Shown here: one piece after another, positions 8,961 through 17,253 of the stretch
How positions within the stretch are numbered: the first letter of the stretch is position 1
Layout: each line of letters opens with the position of its first letter
From: Microbacterium sp. LKL04
Lineage (GTDB): Bacteria > Actinomycetota > Actinomycetes > Actinomycetales > Microbacteriaceae
Length of the DNA stretch: 64,000 nt
Assembly (NCBI RefSeq): GCF_900102005.1
Contig: NZ_LT627736.1
Location: forward strand, 2,790,001 to 2,854,000
Direction of reading: 5' to 3'
Translations under genes and position numbers: made by a program
Notes under the pieces: model-generated
What the model was told of the DNA's origin: nothing
The model's database searches: none
Seen by the model: only the letters and a program-made list of their open reading frames with translations

Positions 8961-8966
8961 TAGCCT
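8961..8966 (+). promoter_or_regulatory. Putative leaderless -10 box (RibD-C/DHFR-like gene)
   Basis: TAGCCT with 6 nt to the GTG at 8973. Confidence 0.5.
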
Positions 8967-8972
8967 CGCGCT

Positions 8973-9518
8973 GTGCGCCCCCTCCGCTACTCCATCAACG
9001 TCACCCTCGACGGGTGCGTCGACCACCTCGCCGGCATCCCCGATCCGCAGACGCATGCCCACGCCGCAGAGCAGATCGCCCGCGCCGACGCCCTCCTGTT
9101 CGGCCGCACCGTCTACTGGATGATGGAGGATGCCTGGCGTCCACCGGCATCCGATGGGCGGCCGGAGTGGATGCAACCGTTCGCGCACACCATCGACGCC
9201 GCGAAGAAGTACGTCGTCTCGTCGACGCTGGGCTCGGTGGACTGGAACGCCGAGCTGGTCACCGGGGACCTGCGCACGGAGGTCGAGTCGCTCAAGGCGA
9301 CGTCGGGAGACGGGCTGTACACGGCGGGCGTCACCCTCGCGACGACGCTTGCGGGCTGGGGGCTCATCGACGAGTACACGTTCGTGGTCCACCCTCGCCT
9401 CGCCGGGCACGGTCCGCGGCTGTTCGAGGGGCTGCAGGAGCCGCTGGATCTGGAGCTCGTGGATCGCGTCTCGTTCGCCTCCGGCGTGACCGCCGAGACC
9501 TACGTGCCGAGGCGCTGA
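8973..9518 (+). CDS. Dihydrofolate reductase/RibD C-terminal family protein
   Basis: 181 residues from GTG 8973. Opens with LRYSINVTLDGCVDH, the first strand and loop of the RibD-C fold, then ADALLFGRTVYWMM (NADPH-binding region) and a C-terminal TYVPRR strand. The family reduces pteridine- or riboflavin-like substrates or has unassigned activities. It stands alone, so no pathway can be assigned. Confidence 0.8.
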   Translation: MRPLRYSINVTLDGCVDHLAGIPDPQTHAHAAEQIARADALLFGRTVYWMMEDAWRPPASDGRPEWMQPFAHTIDAAKKYVVSSTLGSVDWNAELVTGDLRTEVESLKATSGDGLYTAGVTLATTLAGWGLIDEYTFVVHPRLAGHGPRLFEGLQEPLDLELVDRVSFASGVTAETYVPRR

Positions 9519-9537
9519 GCGGGCTCGACCCCCGCCT

Positions 9538-10221
9538 TCACAGGGGCAGGCGCTCCGCGTCGGCGTACGGACTGAACCTGCGGACGTAGGCCCGCTGCAC
9601 CACGCGGTCGACAGCCGTGAGGTTCTTCGCACGCCCCGCAGGTCGATCGATCGGCATCCCCAGGTCGGCCAGGGTCCGCCGGGCGTCGGGCGTCCACCGC
9701 ACGGTCTCGGCGATCCTCAGCGCGCGATCGGCGAGCACGTACCGGTCCGTGCTCTTCGCGAGGAGCCACGCATGCCACACCTGCAGCGGCCGACTGTCCG
9801 AGACGGTTCCCGCCGCGACATCCCCGGCGAGCCACATCTCGATCACCGAATCGATCGTCCTGAGCCTCGCGAGCAGGGGGATCAGAAGCGCTTCGGTGTC
9901 GAGGACGAGGGGATCGCGGGCAGCCTCGTCCGTGTCGAGATACCGGCGGCGGGATGCACCGGGCAGGTCGCTCAGCCCGAAGGTGGCGGGGTGAGGGGCG
10001 TCATAGTCGGGCTCGCCGTCCCGAAGGATCAGGGAACCCACGGCCAGCTCGTGCTCGTGGGCGTCCCACTTTGCCGTGCCGAGGTGGACCCACCACCGGA
10101 GCTCGGACGTGTCCAGGATCCACTCGTCGCCGCGGCGCTCGAAGCCGGCCGGTCGAAGCACGCGCGTCATCTCGCGGGTGCGGTGCCCTCGGGACCACGT
10201 CTTCACCCCCGTGTCTGCCAT
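9538..10221 (-). CDS. DUF4304-like hypothetical protein
   Basis: 227 residues from ATG 10221 (MADTGVKTWSRGHRTREM); a longer in-frame extension exists upstream but would read through the -10-like TATCCT. The N-terminal part (LRPAGFERRGDEWILD, then a strand with WWVHLGT) resembles the DUF4304 pattern, a domain of unknown function. The C-terminal half is helical. The family link is tentative. Confidence 0.55.
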   Translation of the reverse strand: MADTGVKTWSRGHRTREMTRVLRPAGFERRGDEWILDTSELRWWVHLGTAKWDAHEHELAVGSLILRDGEPDYDAPHPATFGLSDLPGASRRRYLDTDEAARDPLVLDTEALLIPLLARLRTIDSVIEMWLAGDVAAGTVSDSRPLQVWHAWLLAKSTDRYVLADRALRIAETVRWTPDARRTLADLGMPIDRPAGRAKNLTAVDRVVQRAYVRRFSPYADAERLPL

Positions 10222-10227
10222 GAGCGA

Positions 10228-10233
10228 AGGATA
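10228..10233 (-). promoter_or_regulatory. Putative leaderless -10 box (minus strand)
   Basis: TATCCT on the minus strand with 6 nt to the ATG at 10221; it decides the start of the DUF4304-like gene. Confidence 0.45.
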
Positions 10234-10263
10234 CGACCTGTCGGGTCGCACCGCGCACGGGGG

Positions 10264-11073
10264 CTACGAACGGATGCCGTCGGCACGCCGCCAGCCGGCG
10301 GCATCCCTCACCACCGCGCCGCCGCGCTCGAAGGCCTCGAGCCACCCGGTCATCGGCCACTCGTCCCAGCGTCGATGGAAGAGCGCGCCGTTGCGGAGGA
10401 TGTCGTCGACGTGCTGCCACGGGGGTGATGACGTCGGGTGGTACTGGTGGTAGGCGTGCGCTCCGCCCGTCCAGACGAGCGGGATTCCGTGCGACCGCAT
10501 CCGGAACGCGAAGTCGGTGTCCTCGCCGCCATACCCCTCGTAGGCCTCGTCGAATCCGCCGATGCGCCGCCAGGTCTCGGGCGTGAGGGCGAACGAGAGC
10601 GACCAGAACAGTGCGTACTCCGCGTCGGTGGCGACACGATCCTCGTCGTCGGCGGGCATCGGGCGAGCCGCGTGCGGTGCGGTGTGAGCGACCAGGTCGG
10701 CGGGGTCGGATGCCGTGACCCCCTCGGCGAGGTAGGTGACCGGTCCGCACAGCACGGCATCCGCGTGGCGCCCTGCCGCCTCGCCGTAACGGCGCAGCAG
10801 GTCGGGCCCCGGGATGCAGTCCGCGTCGAGGAAGACGAGCAACTCGGCGCCCTCGGCGGCGGCGGCGCCCGCGTTGCGCCCGGCGGCCAGTCGCAGCCCC
10901 TCGGGTCCAGGAGGCACCCGGAGGACCGTCTCGGCGTCCAGCTCCGGCGGCTCGTCGTCGCCGATCCAGACGACGATGCGGCGGACGTCCGGCACGCCCG
11001 CCAGGGCCCGTAACTGCGCGCGCAGGTGCTCGACACGCGGCAGTGAGCACATGCTGACGACGGCAATGCTCAT
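10264..11073 (-). CDS. Family 2 glycosyltransferase
   Basis: 269 residues from ATG 11073, overlapping the upstream stop as ATGA. GT-A fold: VVSMCSLPR N-terminal strand, GRNAGAAAAEG, metal-binding FLDADC, and acceptor-side FDEAYEGYGGEDTDFAFRM. No membrane segment, so it works in the cytoplasm or at the inner membrane face. Last gene of a four-gene leftward chain of glycosyltransferases. It resembles the family 2 enzyme at 15470-16723 on the other arm (YGGED motif shared). Confidence 0.85.
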   Translation of the reverse strand: MSIAVVSMCSLPRVEHLRAQLRALAGVPDVRRIVVWIGDDEPPELDAETVLRVPPGPEGLRLAAGRNAGAAAAEGAELLVFLDADCIPGPDLLRRYGEAAGRHADAVLCGPVTYLAEGVTASDPADLVAHTAPHAARPMPADDEDRVATDAEYALFWSLSFALTPETWRRIGGFDEAYEGYGGEDTDFAFRMRSHGIPLVWTGGAHAYHQYHPTSSPPWQHVDDILRNGALFHRRWDEWPMTGWLEAFERGGAVVRDAAGWRRADGIRS

Positions 11074-12065
11074 CGGTCGCCCCGCACGGTGTCGACGATG
11101 GCCGAGGCCGCACGCTCCGGCGCGCCCGCCACCTCCCAGCGCTCCCATTCCGGCTGCGCGGTCGACGCGCGGTCGACGAGCTCCGGCCACCCCGCCGCGT
11201 CGGGCCATTCGTCCGAGACCTGAGCGAGGCCGGCGCGGCGAAGGGCGCGTCCTGTCTCGCGCTGCTCGTCGAACGGACGATCCTGCGGGACGACGATCGC
11301 GGGAGCGTGTGCGGCGGCGAGGTCGGCGACGGCGTTCTGGCCGGCGTACGAGACGACGACCGCCGCGGAGGTCAGCGCCTCCCAGGGGTCGTCGGCCCAG
11401 GCGCTGCCCCCGAGGACTCGCCACGGCCGACCCGTCGCCTTCTCGGCATCCCGGATCGCCGCCGGCCCCACGGCGGACCCGCCCGCTCCGGCCAGCAGGA
11501 CGACCTCATCGGAGCGCCCGCTCCGCGGATAGCGGCTCGAGAAACGGCTGATCCCGCCCGTGTGCACGACCTTGTCGCCGAGCGCCTCGAGGTGCGGAGG
11601 CGACAGGATACCGCGCGCCCACGGTGCCAGGACGGTGTCGGCTGCCGCGAAGCCGAGCAGGTGAGGGCGGTCGACACGGTTGCCCGGCTGCGTCACCACG
11701 ACGGTGCGCAGCCCCAGCAGGCGGGCGAGGAGCGTCACCTCGACGGACGTGTCGACGACCATGGCGTCCCACCGCCGCGCGGTCGCCGCAGCGGCGATGA
11801 CCGAGAGTCGAGAGCGGTGACCGACGTGTCCGATGGGTGCCCAGTGCAGCAGCCCGTCCACGGTCGGGTCGACGGGATCGCCGCCGTCGTCGTCGCGCTC
11901 GAGGACGGTCCAGGTCCACCCCGAGGGCAGACCGGGCGGAGCAGGGAGGCTGCTGAGGCAGTCGACCGCGGCGTCCAGGTGCGGGGCGATCGCGAGCAGG
12001 CGGGTGAGGTGCCCGCGGCCGTGGTTGTGGACGTACCACCCGAGTCGGGGCGCGCCGTCGCTCAC
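11070..12065 (-). CDS. MurG/MGT-like (GT-B) glycosyltransferase
   Basis: 331 residues from GTG 12065, overlapping the upstream stop by 4 nt (GTGA). N-terminal WYVHNHGRGHLTR is the donor/acceptor loop common to GT1/GT28-like enzymes. C-terminal SYAGQNAVADLAAA followed by IVVPQDRPFDEQ is the nucleotide-sugar site of MurG-like proteins. The sugar and acceptor are unknown. It lies within the overlapping four-gene operon 14286-10264, so all four products are probably made together for one glycan. Confidence 0.8.
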   Translation of the reverse strand: MSDGAPRLGWYVHNHGRGHLTRLLAIAPHLDAAVDCLSSLPAPPGLPSGWTWTVLERDDDGGDPVDPTVDGLLHWAPIGHVGHRSRLSVIAAAATARRWDAMVVDTSVEVTLLARLLGLRTVVVTQPGNRVDRPHLLGFAAADTVLAPWARGILSPPHLEALGDKVVHTGGISRFSSRYPRSGRSDEVVLLAGAGGSAVGPAAIRDAEKATGRPWRVLGGSAWADDPWEALTSAAVVVSYAGQNAVADLAAAHAPAIVVPQDRPFDEQRETGRALRRAGLAQVSDEWPDAAGWPELVDRASTAQPEWERWEVAGAPERAASAIVDTVRGDR

Positions 12066-13168
12066 GCGGCGCTCTCCGTCGCGAGCAGTCGCGCGAAGCT
12101 CGCCTCGAGGGCGTCGATGCGCAGGTCGAGCGAGAAGCGGCGCTCGGCGGTCTCGCGGACGACCGCGCGGAACGCGGCATCCCTCCCGCTCGGCAGCATC
12201 GCCGCCGCGCGCTCCGTCATCGCGTCGACGTCGCCCGCAGCGACCAGCTGCATGCCCATCGTCGCCGCAGCGATCTCGGGGACACCGCCGACGGCGAAGC
12301 CGACGACGGGCGTTCCGCACATGAGCGCCTCGGGGCCGACGAGTCCGAACGGCTCGGCCCACGCCGGCGTCGCCAGGGCGAGGCCGCTGCGTCCCACGAG
12401 GTCCGCGAGCGGCGCCGGAGCGAGCTCGCCCGCGTACTCGACACCGCCGCCGAGGCGCGGGAACACGACCTCGCGGGCGTACTCCTCGTCGCCGATACGA
12501 CCCGCGATCACGAGGCGCCGCCCGAGACGCCGCGCCACCTCCACCGCGACGTGCGGAGCTTTCTCGGGAACGATCCGCCCGAACCAGACGAGGTCGTCGC
12601 CGCCGGGACCCAGGGGCCACGCCCGCGGGTCGACGCCGTTGGGCAGAAGCGTCGAGGGGACACCGGCGGCATCCCACTGCGTCTTCGTGTGCGTGCTCAC
12701 CGACAGGAACTGCGAACCGCCGCCGTCGGCCGCGGCGTGCGCGGCGACCGCGAGTGCGTCGACCGGCGTGTGCAGGGTCGTCACCATGGGTACGCCGAGC
12801 TGCGACGCCCGCTGCAGCGGCAGGGCGTCGAGGCAGTGGTTCGAGATCACGTCGTACCGCTCGGGGTGCGCGGCGATCCGGTCGAGGGCGCGACCGAGCG
12901 CCGGCGCGCTCTCGCGGTGGTAGCTCTCGGGCCAGGTCTTGTCGGTGGGCCGCGCGCCCTCGGGCCACACGACGGGCGGCAGGCGGAACACGCTCGCGTC
13001 CGAGAGGAAGTCCGACCCCTCCGGTGCGATGAACGTGACCTCGTGGCCGCGACGGCGGAGGGCGTCGACCTCGGCCCAGACGGCGGATTCGAGACCCCCG
13101 GCGTGCGGGCGGCGGATGGGGAAGCGCAGCGGTGCGATGACGACGATGCGGAGCGGGCGGGCGCTCAC
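12062..13168 (-). CDS. Family 4 glycosyltransferase
   Basis: 368 residues from GTG 13168 (GTGA overlap with the gene before it). GT-B retaining enzyme: IAPLRFPIRRPHAGGLE glycine-rich N-terminal loop, VTTLHTPVDAL, and the donor-site EX7E motif EPFGLVGPE followed by GTPVVGFAVGG. No transmembrane helix. Second gene of the leftward glycosyltransferase operon. Donor and acceptor unassigned. Confidence 0.88.
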   Translation of the reverse strand: MSARPLRIVVIAPLRFPIRRPHAGGLESAVWAEVDALRRRGHEVTFIAPEGSDFLSDASVFRLPPVVWPEGARPTDKTWPESYHRESAPALGRALDRIAAHPERYDVISNHCLDALPLQRASQLGVPMVTTLHTPVDALAVAAHAAADGGGSQFLSVSTHTKTQWDAAGVPSTLLPNGVDPRAWPLGPGGDDLVWFGRIVPEKAPHVAVEVARRLGRRLVIAGRIGDEEYAREVVFPRLGGGVEYAGELAPAPLADLVGRSGLALATPAWAEPFGLVGPEALMCGTPVVGFAVGGVPEIAAATMGMQLVAAGDVDAMTERAAAMLPSGRDAAFRAVVRETAERRFSLDLRIDALEASFARLLATESAA

Positions 13169-14286
13169 GCGGTGCGGCTTTCGAGCAACGAGAGATACAG
13201 CTCCGCATGACGCTGGGCGATTGCGGCATCCATCACGGAGCGCACACCACGGCGCTGATCGACCAGCGCATCCCGCGCGGGACTCGCCGGGCGCGACGCG
13301 GGAGCGGTCCACAGCGCGGCCAGTGCGCCGGCGAGCCCCGTCGCGTCGCCCGGCGAGAACGACGCGACCGTGCCGTCGTCGTGCTGCTCGGCGAAGAACC
13401 CCACCTTCGGGGCGGCGACGGGGACGCCGAGGTCCCAGCACAGTTCGAGCCATCCCGAGTGCGTGCCGTGCCGGTAGGGCAGGACGCAGGCGTCCAGTCG
13501 CGCCAACGCCGCGAAGAGCCCGGCATCGTCGAGCCGCTCGTGCTCGACGAGATCGAGGGCGTCGGATGCCGCGCACAGCGCACGTACCTCGGCTGCGGCA
13601 TCCGCATCCCGGACCCGCTGGTGCAGTCGGACCTCGCCGCGGACGTCGTGCCCTGCGTCGCGGAGCGCGGTGAGTGCCGCGTCGAGCGTCCGCACGGTGC
13701 CCGGTCCGTCGACGCTGGGCCGGAGGTCCTTCAGGTGGACGCCGACGACGCGCCCCGCACCGACGGCCGGTTCGATGGTCGCGTCGCGGGGGAGGACCGA
13801 CGGGTGCGGGATGACGGTGGCGTGCCGACCCCACCGTTCGCGCACCGCGCGGGCCGCGCCGACCGTCAGCGTCGTGACGGCGTCGGCGCCCGCCATGATC
13901 TCGTCGAGCTGCGCGAGGTAGGCGGAGCTGTCGCCCAGTTGCGGGTGCTCGAGGTCGTGGAGCGTGAACGCGACGGGCCATCCGGCGGCGTGGGCCGCGT
14001 CGAGGCATGCGGTCAGGTGCCCTGGCGGGAACGACTCCGTGCCGAAGTGGATGTGGAGGAGAGATGCCTCGTCGGCGTAGGCGCGGATCCAGGCGGGATC
14101 GAGCGCTGCCGGCGGCCACCAGACCGCGGGGTCCGAGCCGGGCGCGATCGGATCGTCGAGCACCGCCACGCGAGGATCCGCGGTGGCCTGCTGCACGTAC
14201 GGATGACCCGCAGGAACGGAGACGATCGTCACCGCGGCGGTGGATCCCGCTCCCGTCGGCGGGTCGATGCGCATCGTCGTATCCAC
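13165..14286 (-). CDS. GT4-like glycosyltransferase, first gene of the leftward operon
   Basis: 373 residues from GTG 14286, chosen because GGAAGGAG lies 5 nt upstream; ATG 14274 is alternative. Contains HIHFGTES, FTLHDLEHPQLG and the C-terminal GTHSGWLELCWDLG, a shortened form of the GT4 donor site. It resembles the gene at 14436-15470 (both have a TLHD-containing acceptor region and a compact C-domain), suggesting the two arms of the divergent cluster share ancestry. Specificity unknown. Confidence 0.75.
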   Translation of the reverse strand: MDTTMRIDPPTGAGSTAAVTIVSVPAGHPYVQQATADPRVAVLDDPIAPGSDPAVWWPPAALDPAWIRAYADEASLLHIHFGTESFPPGHLTACLDAAHAAGWPVAFTLHDLEHPQLGDSSAYLAQLDEIMAGADAVTTLTVGAARAVRERWGRHATVIPHPSVLPRDATIEPAVGAGRVVGVHLKDLRPSVDGPGTVRTLDAALTALRDAGHDVRGEVRLHQRVRDADAAAEVRALCAASDALDLVEHERLDDAGLFAALARLDACVLPYRHGTHSGWLELCWDLGVPVAAPKVGFFAEQHDDGTVASFSPGDATGLAGALAALWTAPASRPASPARDALVDQRRGVRSVMDAAIAQRHAELYLSLLESRTA

Positions 14287-14435
14287 GTGGCTCCTTCCGG
14301 CGCCATCGCGCCGAGCAGAGGGAAACGCGCCGACCAGTGTGGAATGGGTGCGCCTGAACGCCCCGACCGTACGCAATGAAGCGGTAGCCGAGAGGGGGGC
14401 TTGACCTCACCCCCACGGGCGGATAACCATGCCGA

Positions 14436-15470
14436 GTGATCTCTGCGCCGCCCGTCCTGCTCGTCCTCGGTCCGGAGGGGCACGGGGTCACCCGGTACGG
14501 CGACGACGTCGCCGCGGCAGTGACGGCTGCGCACCCCGACGCGAGGGTCGTCCGAGTCGCCGATGTGGCGTCCGGGGATCTTGCCCTCGACGACGTCGAG
14601 GCGGGGACCCGCGTCCATCTCCACGCCACGGATCGCCTGTTCGGCTCCCGGCCGGAGGATGCCGCCGACGTCGTCGAGCGGTGGGCCGGACGCTGCCGCC
14701 TCACGATGACGCTCCACGACGTCCCGCAGCCCTCCGACGGCACCATGTTCGACCGACGCCGTGCTGCCTATGCGCGCATGATCGCCGCGGCGGATCGGGT
14801 CGTCGTCAACAGTCGTCACGAGCAGCACCTGATGGACGAGTACCTCCCCGGCTCCGCCCACGCGCACGCGATCGCCCTGGGGGCGCGCACCGGCATCCCT
14901 CCCGTCGGAGCCGTCACCGGAGGCAGCGACCTCCGCGTGCTCATCGCCGGTTTCATCTACCCCGGCAAGGGGCACCGTCCCGCGGTGATCGCCGCGGCCC
15001 GCGCAGCCGAGGTGCTGCGGGAGCGCGGCGACGGACCGGAGGTCGTCGCCGTTCGCGCCATCGGCGCACCCTCACGCGGGCACGAGGCCGACGTCGAGCA
15101 GTTGCGGGAAGAGGCTGCGGCACTAGGGGTCGCCGTCGAGGTGACCGGATTCCTGGGCGACGACGCCTTCGCCCGCGAACTCGCGGCCCCCGGCATCCCG
15201 CTCGCAGCCCACGAACACGTGTCGGCCTCGCGGTCGATGCTCGACTGGGTCGAAGCCGGGCGGCGCCCGCTCGTCGTCGACTCCCGGTACGCGGCGGAGA
15301 TGGACGAGCTGCGGCCGGGGACGCTCGCGCGATACAGCGCCGACGACCTCGCCGATCGACTCGTCGACGCGTGGCGCGATCCGGCATCCACTCGGCTGGC
15401 AGCGGGCGTTTCCCTGGCGCCGACACTCGACGACGTGGCCGCCGCGTACGTCCGCTGGTGGGCGGCGTGA
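14436..15470 (+). CDS. GT4-like glycosyltransferase, first gene of the rightward pair
   Basis: 344 residues from GTG 14436; no Shine-Dalgarno sequence, but GATAACCAT lies just upstream, so it may be leaderless. LLVLGPEGHGVTRYG N-terminal loop, LHATDRLFG, TLHDVPQPSDG, and AGFIYPGKGH in the C-domain. The canonical EX7E donor motif is not clear, as in its counterpart at 13165-14286. Its stop overlaps the next start by one base (TGATG). Confidence 0.7.
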   Translation: MISAPPVLLVLGPEGHGVTRYGDDVAAAVTAAHPDARVVRVADVASGDLALDDVEAGTRVHLHATDRLFGSRPEDAADVVERWAGRCRLTMTLHDVPQPSDGTMFDRRRAAYARMIAAADRVVVNSRHEQHLMDEYLPGSAHAHAIALGARTGIPPVGAVTGGSDLRVLIAGFIYPGKGHRPAVIAAARAAEVLRERGDGPEVVAVRAIGAPSRGHEADVEQLREEAAALGVAVEVTGFLGDDAFARELAAPGIPLAAHEHVSASRSMLDWVEAGRRPLVVDSRYAAEMDELRPGTLARYSADDLADRLVDAWRDPASTRLAAGVSLAPTLDDVAAAYVRWWAA

Positions 15471-16723
15471 TGACGGGGGGCATCGCACTGCCGGGCAATC
15501 GCTGGGATCTCCTCGACGGGCGCACGCCCGATATCGCCCCGTCGGTCTCCGTCGTCGTGGCCCACTACGAGCAGCCCGAACAGCTCGGGAGGTGCCTCGC
15601 GGGCCTCGCCGGGCAGGATCACCCCGCGGACCGCCTCGAAGTGATCGTCGCCGACGACGGGTCGGCCGTCGCACCGGACGTTCCCGAGGGGGTTCGTCTC
15701 GTTCGCCACGCTGACGAAGGGTTCCGGCTCGCGGCCGTGCGGAACCTCGGTGCGGCTCACGCGACCGGCGACGTACTCGTCTTCCTCGATGCCGACACCG
15801 TTCCCGAGCCCGGTTTCGTCCGCGAGCTGACGCGGATGCCGGGGCTCGCCCCCGACGTCGTCACGGTCGGGCGGCGGCGCCACGCCGACCTCACCGGGGT
15901 GGCGCCGGTCGCAGACGTCCGTTCCGTCGTGACGGGGCGCGAACTGCCCGAGCCCGCGTGGCTCGCCGAGGCCTACGACCGATCCCGCAACCTCCTGGAT
16001 GCCGACGATCGGAGCTATCGGCACACGATCGGTGCGGTCCTCGCCTGCAGCCGCGTCGTCTTCGACGCGACCGGGGGCTTCGACGAGTCGTTCCGCTCCT
16101 ATGGCGGCGAGGACTGGGAGTGGACGTACCGGGCGTGGCTGAGCGGGGCCCTTCTCGCTCACGTTCCCGAGGCGGTCGCCTGGCACGACGGACCGGATGC
16201 CGGGGCCCGAGACGACCACGATCGTGTGACCCGGAACGCGGAGGCGATCCTGCTCGCCGGCCTCATCCCGGTCCCCAGGACCCGCCCGCGAGGGCTGCCC
16301 TCGTCGCACGTCGACATCGCGGTGACCGCACCACCTGGAGCGTCCGAGGGCGCCACGTTCGTGAGCGTCGACTCCGTCGTCGCGGCCGTCCCCGGATCGG
16401 AGTGGGTGGATGCCGCCGCCCTCATCGACGCCCGGGGGCGCCTCGACCGCGTGCGGCTGCACATCGAGATCGTCCGGCAGGTGCGCGTGGATCGCCGACT
16501 CGATGACCTCCTCGAGCGCATCGCGCGCGACGGGATCGGCACCGTCAGCATCCTCGACGAGGACGACGATGTGCTCCTGCGCATCCGCTCGTTGCGCGCG
16601 TCCGCGCGAGAGGGGCGGTGGGGTCGGGAAGACCTGTTCCCGCACGTGTCGGAACGCGTCGAGGGGGTCCGGCTCCTGGCCGGCGAGCCCGATGTCGCCG
16701 CGTACCTCGGTGGGTGGGGCTAA
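15470..16723 (+). CDS. Family 2 glycosyltransferase with extra C-terminal domain
   Basis: 417 residues from ATG 15470 (a GTG one codon earlier is possible). GT-A domain in the first 260 residues: SVVVAHYEQPEQLGRCL, IVADDGS, metal site FLDADT, and FDESFRSYGGEDWEW. The last 150 residues are an additional alpha/beta domain that I do not recognise. Translationally coupled to the gene before it. Likely cytoplasmic. Together with the leftward operon it suggests synthesis of one complex surface glycan, but no flippase or polymerase is in the window. Confidence 0.82.
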   Translation: MTGGIALPGNRWDLLDGRTPDIAPSVSVVVAHYEQPEQLGRCLAGLAGQDHPADRLEVIVADDGSAVAPDVPEGVRLVRHADEGFRLAAVRNLGAAHATGDVLVFLDADTVPEPGFVRELTRMPGLAPDVVTVGRRRHADLTGVAPVADVRSVVTGRELPEPAWLAEAYDRSRNLLDADDRSYRHTIGAVLACSRVVFDATGGFDESFRSYGGEDWEWTYRAWLSGALLAHVPEAVAWHDGPDAGARDDHDRVTRNAEAILLAGLIPVPRTRPRGLPSSHVDIAVTAPPGASEGATFVSVDSVVAAVPGSEWVDAAALIDARGRLDRVRLHIEIVRQVRVDRRLDDLLERIARDGIGTVSILDEDDDVLLRIRSLRASAREGRWGREDLFPHVSERVEGVRLLAGEPDVAAYLGGWG

Positions 16724-16858
16724 GCACTCGGGCGACCCAATGTCGGCCGCGGGGCGGGTCTTCCTCATCCGTGTGACGAATCGTGTTGTGCGCAGCGCCC
16801 GGGTCTGGTTTCATATCGACGGGGACACCGGTCGTGCCCGCCTGGGGAGGCGTGCACA

Positions 16859-16884
16859 CCGGCGACGAATAGGATCGTCGCCGG
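16859..16884. terminator. Terminator- or attenuator-like hairpin
   Basis: CCGGCGACGA (16859-16868) pairs perfectly with TCGTCGCCGG (16875-16884) across a 6-nt loop. It lies 136 nt past the glycosyltransferase stop. No T-tract. Confidence 0.5.
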
Positions 16885-16993
16885 AGCCGGTCTAACGCAC
16901 ACACCTCTTGCTCGGGGTGTTCGCGACTGGGGAAGAGCAATGGGGACAGTGGGGACAGCCGTCGCACGAGCGGCGAGCCGCGAGCGCACCGAT

Positions 16994-17038
16994 GCGCCGA
17001 TCGTTCTCGTGGCCACCTGCGCGCCGATCGTTCTCGTG
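16994..17038. repeat. Direct repeat of 18 nt
   Basis: GCGCCGATCGTTCTCGTG occurs at 16994-17011 and again at 17021-17038, 27 nt apart start to start. Two tandem regulator sites or a small duplication. Confidence 0.6.
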
Positions 17039-17253
17039 CCCATCCGATCCGCGCCGGGCTCCGAACAGCACCTATCGGCGCCTGGCGATGCGACTCGCGC
17101 GCCGGCGCACGACTTCGCGGCGGGGGCCCGAACCCCCGCGATGACAAGGCTCCGAGACGGCACCGGCGACGGCGCTGTCCGGGCTGCGGCGTGAGCCGCG
17201 AGGGGACGCTCTTGGGGAGCGTGCACGACTTGGGGAAATGTGGGGGGACACAC

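Larger units (their letters stand above)
16724..17253. other. 530-nt non-coding region
   Basis: No convincing gene; an 84-codon frame starting at 16940 is Arg/Ala-rich with shadow-like composition. Contents: a 10-bp hairpin at 16859-16884, an 18-nt direct repeat at 16994-17038, and TGGGGA-type G-rich motifs at 16927-16934, 17211-17219 and 17229-17238. It precedes the oxidoreductase gene and probably carries its promoter. Confidence 0.6.

Noticed and set aside
16994..17038. Start of a CRISPR array
   Set aside because: Only two repeat copies with a 9-nt gap and no cas genes; spacers would be about 30 nt.
16940..17194. 84-codon plus-strand frame with a GGGGAAG upstream
   Set aside because: Encodes low-complexity Ala/Arg/Pro sequence that includes the direct repeat twice; more likely regulatory DNA.
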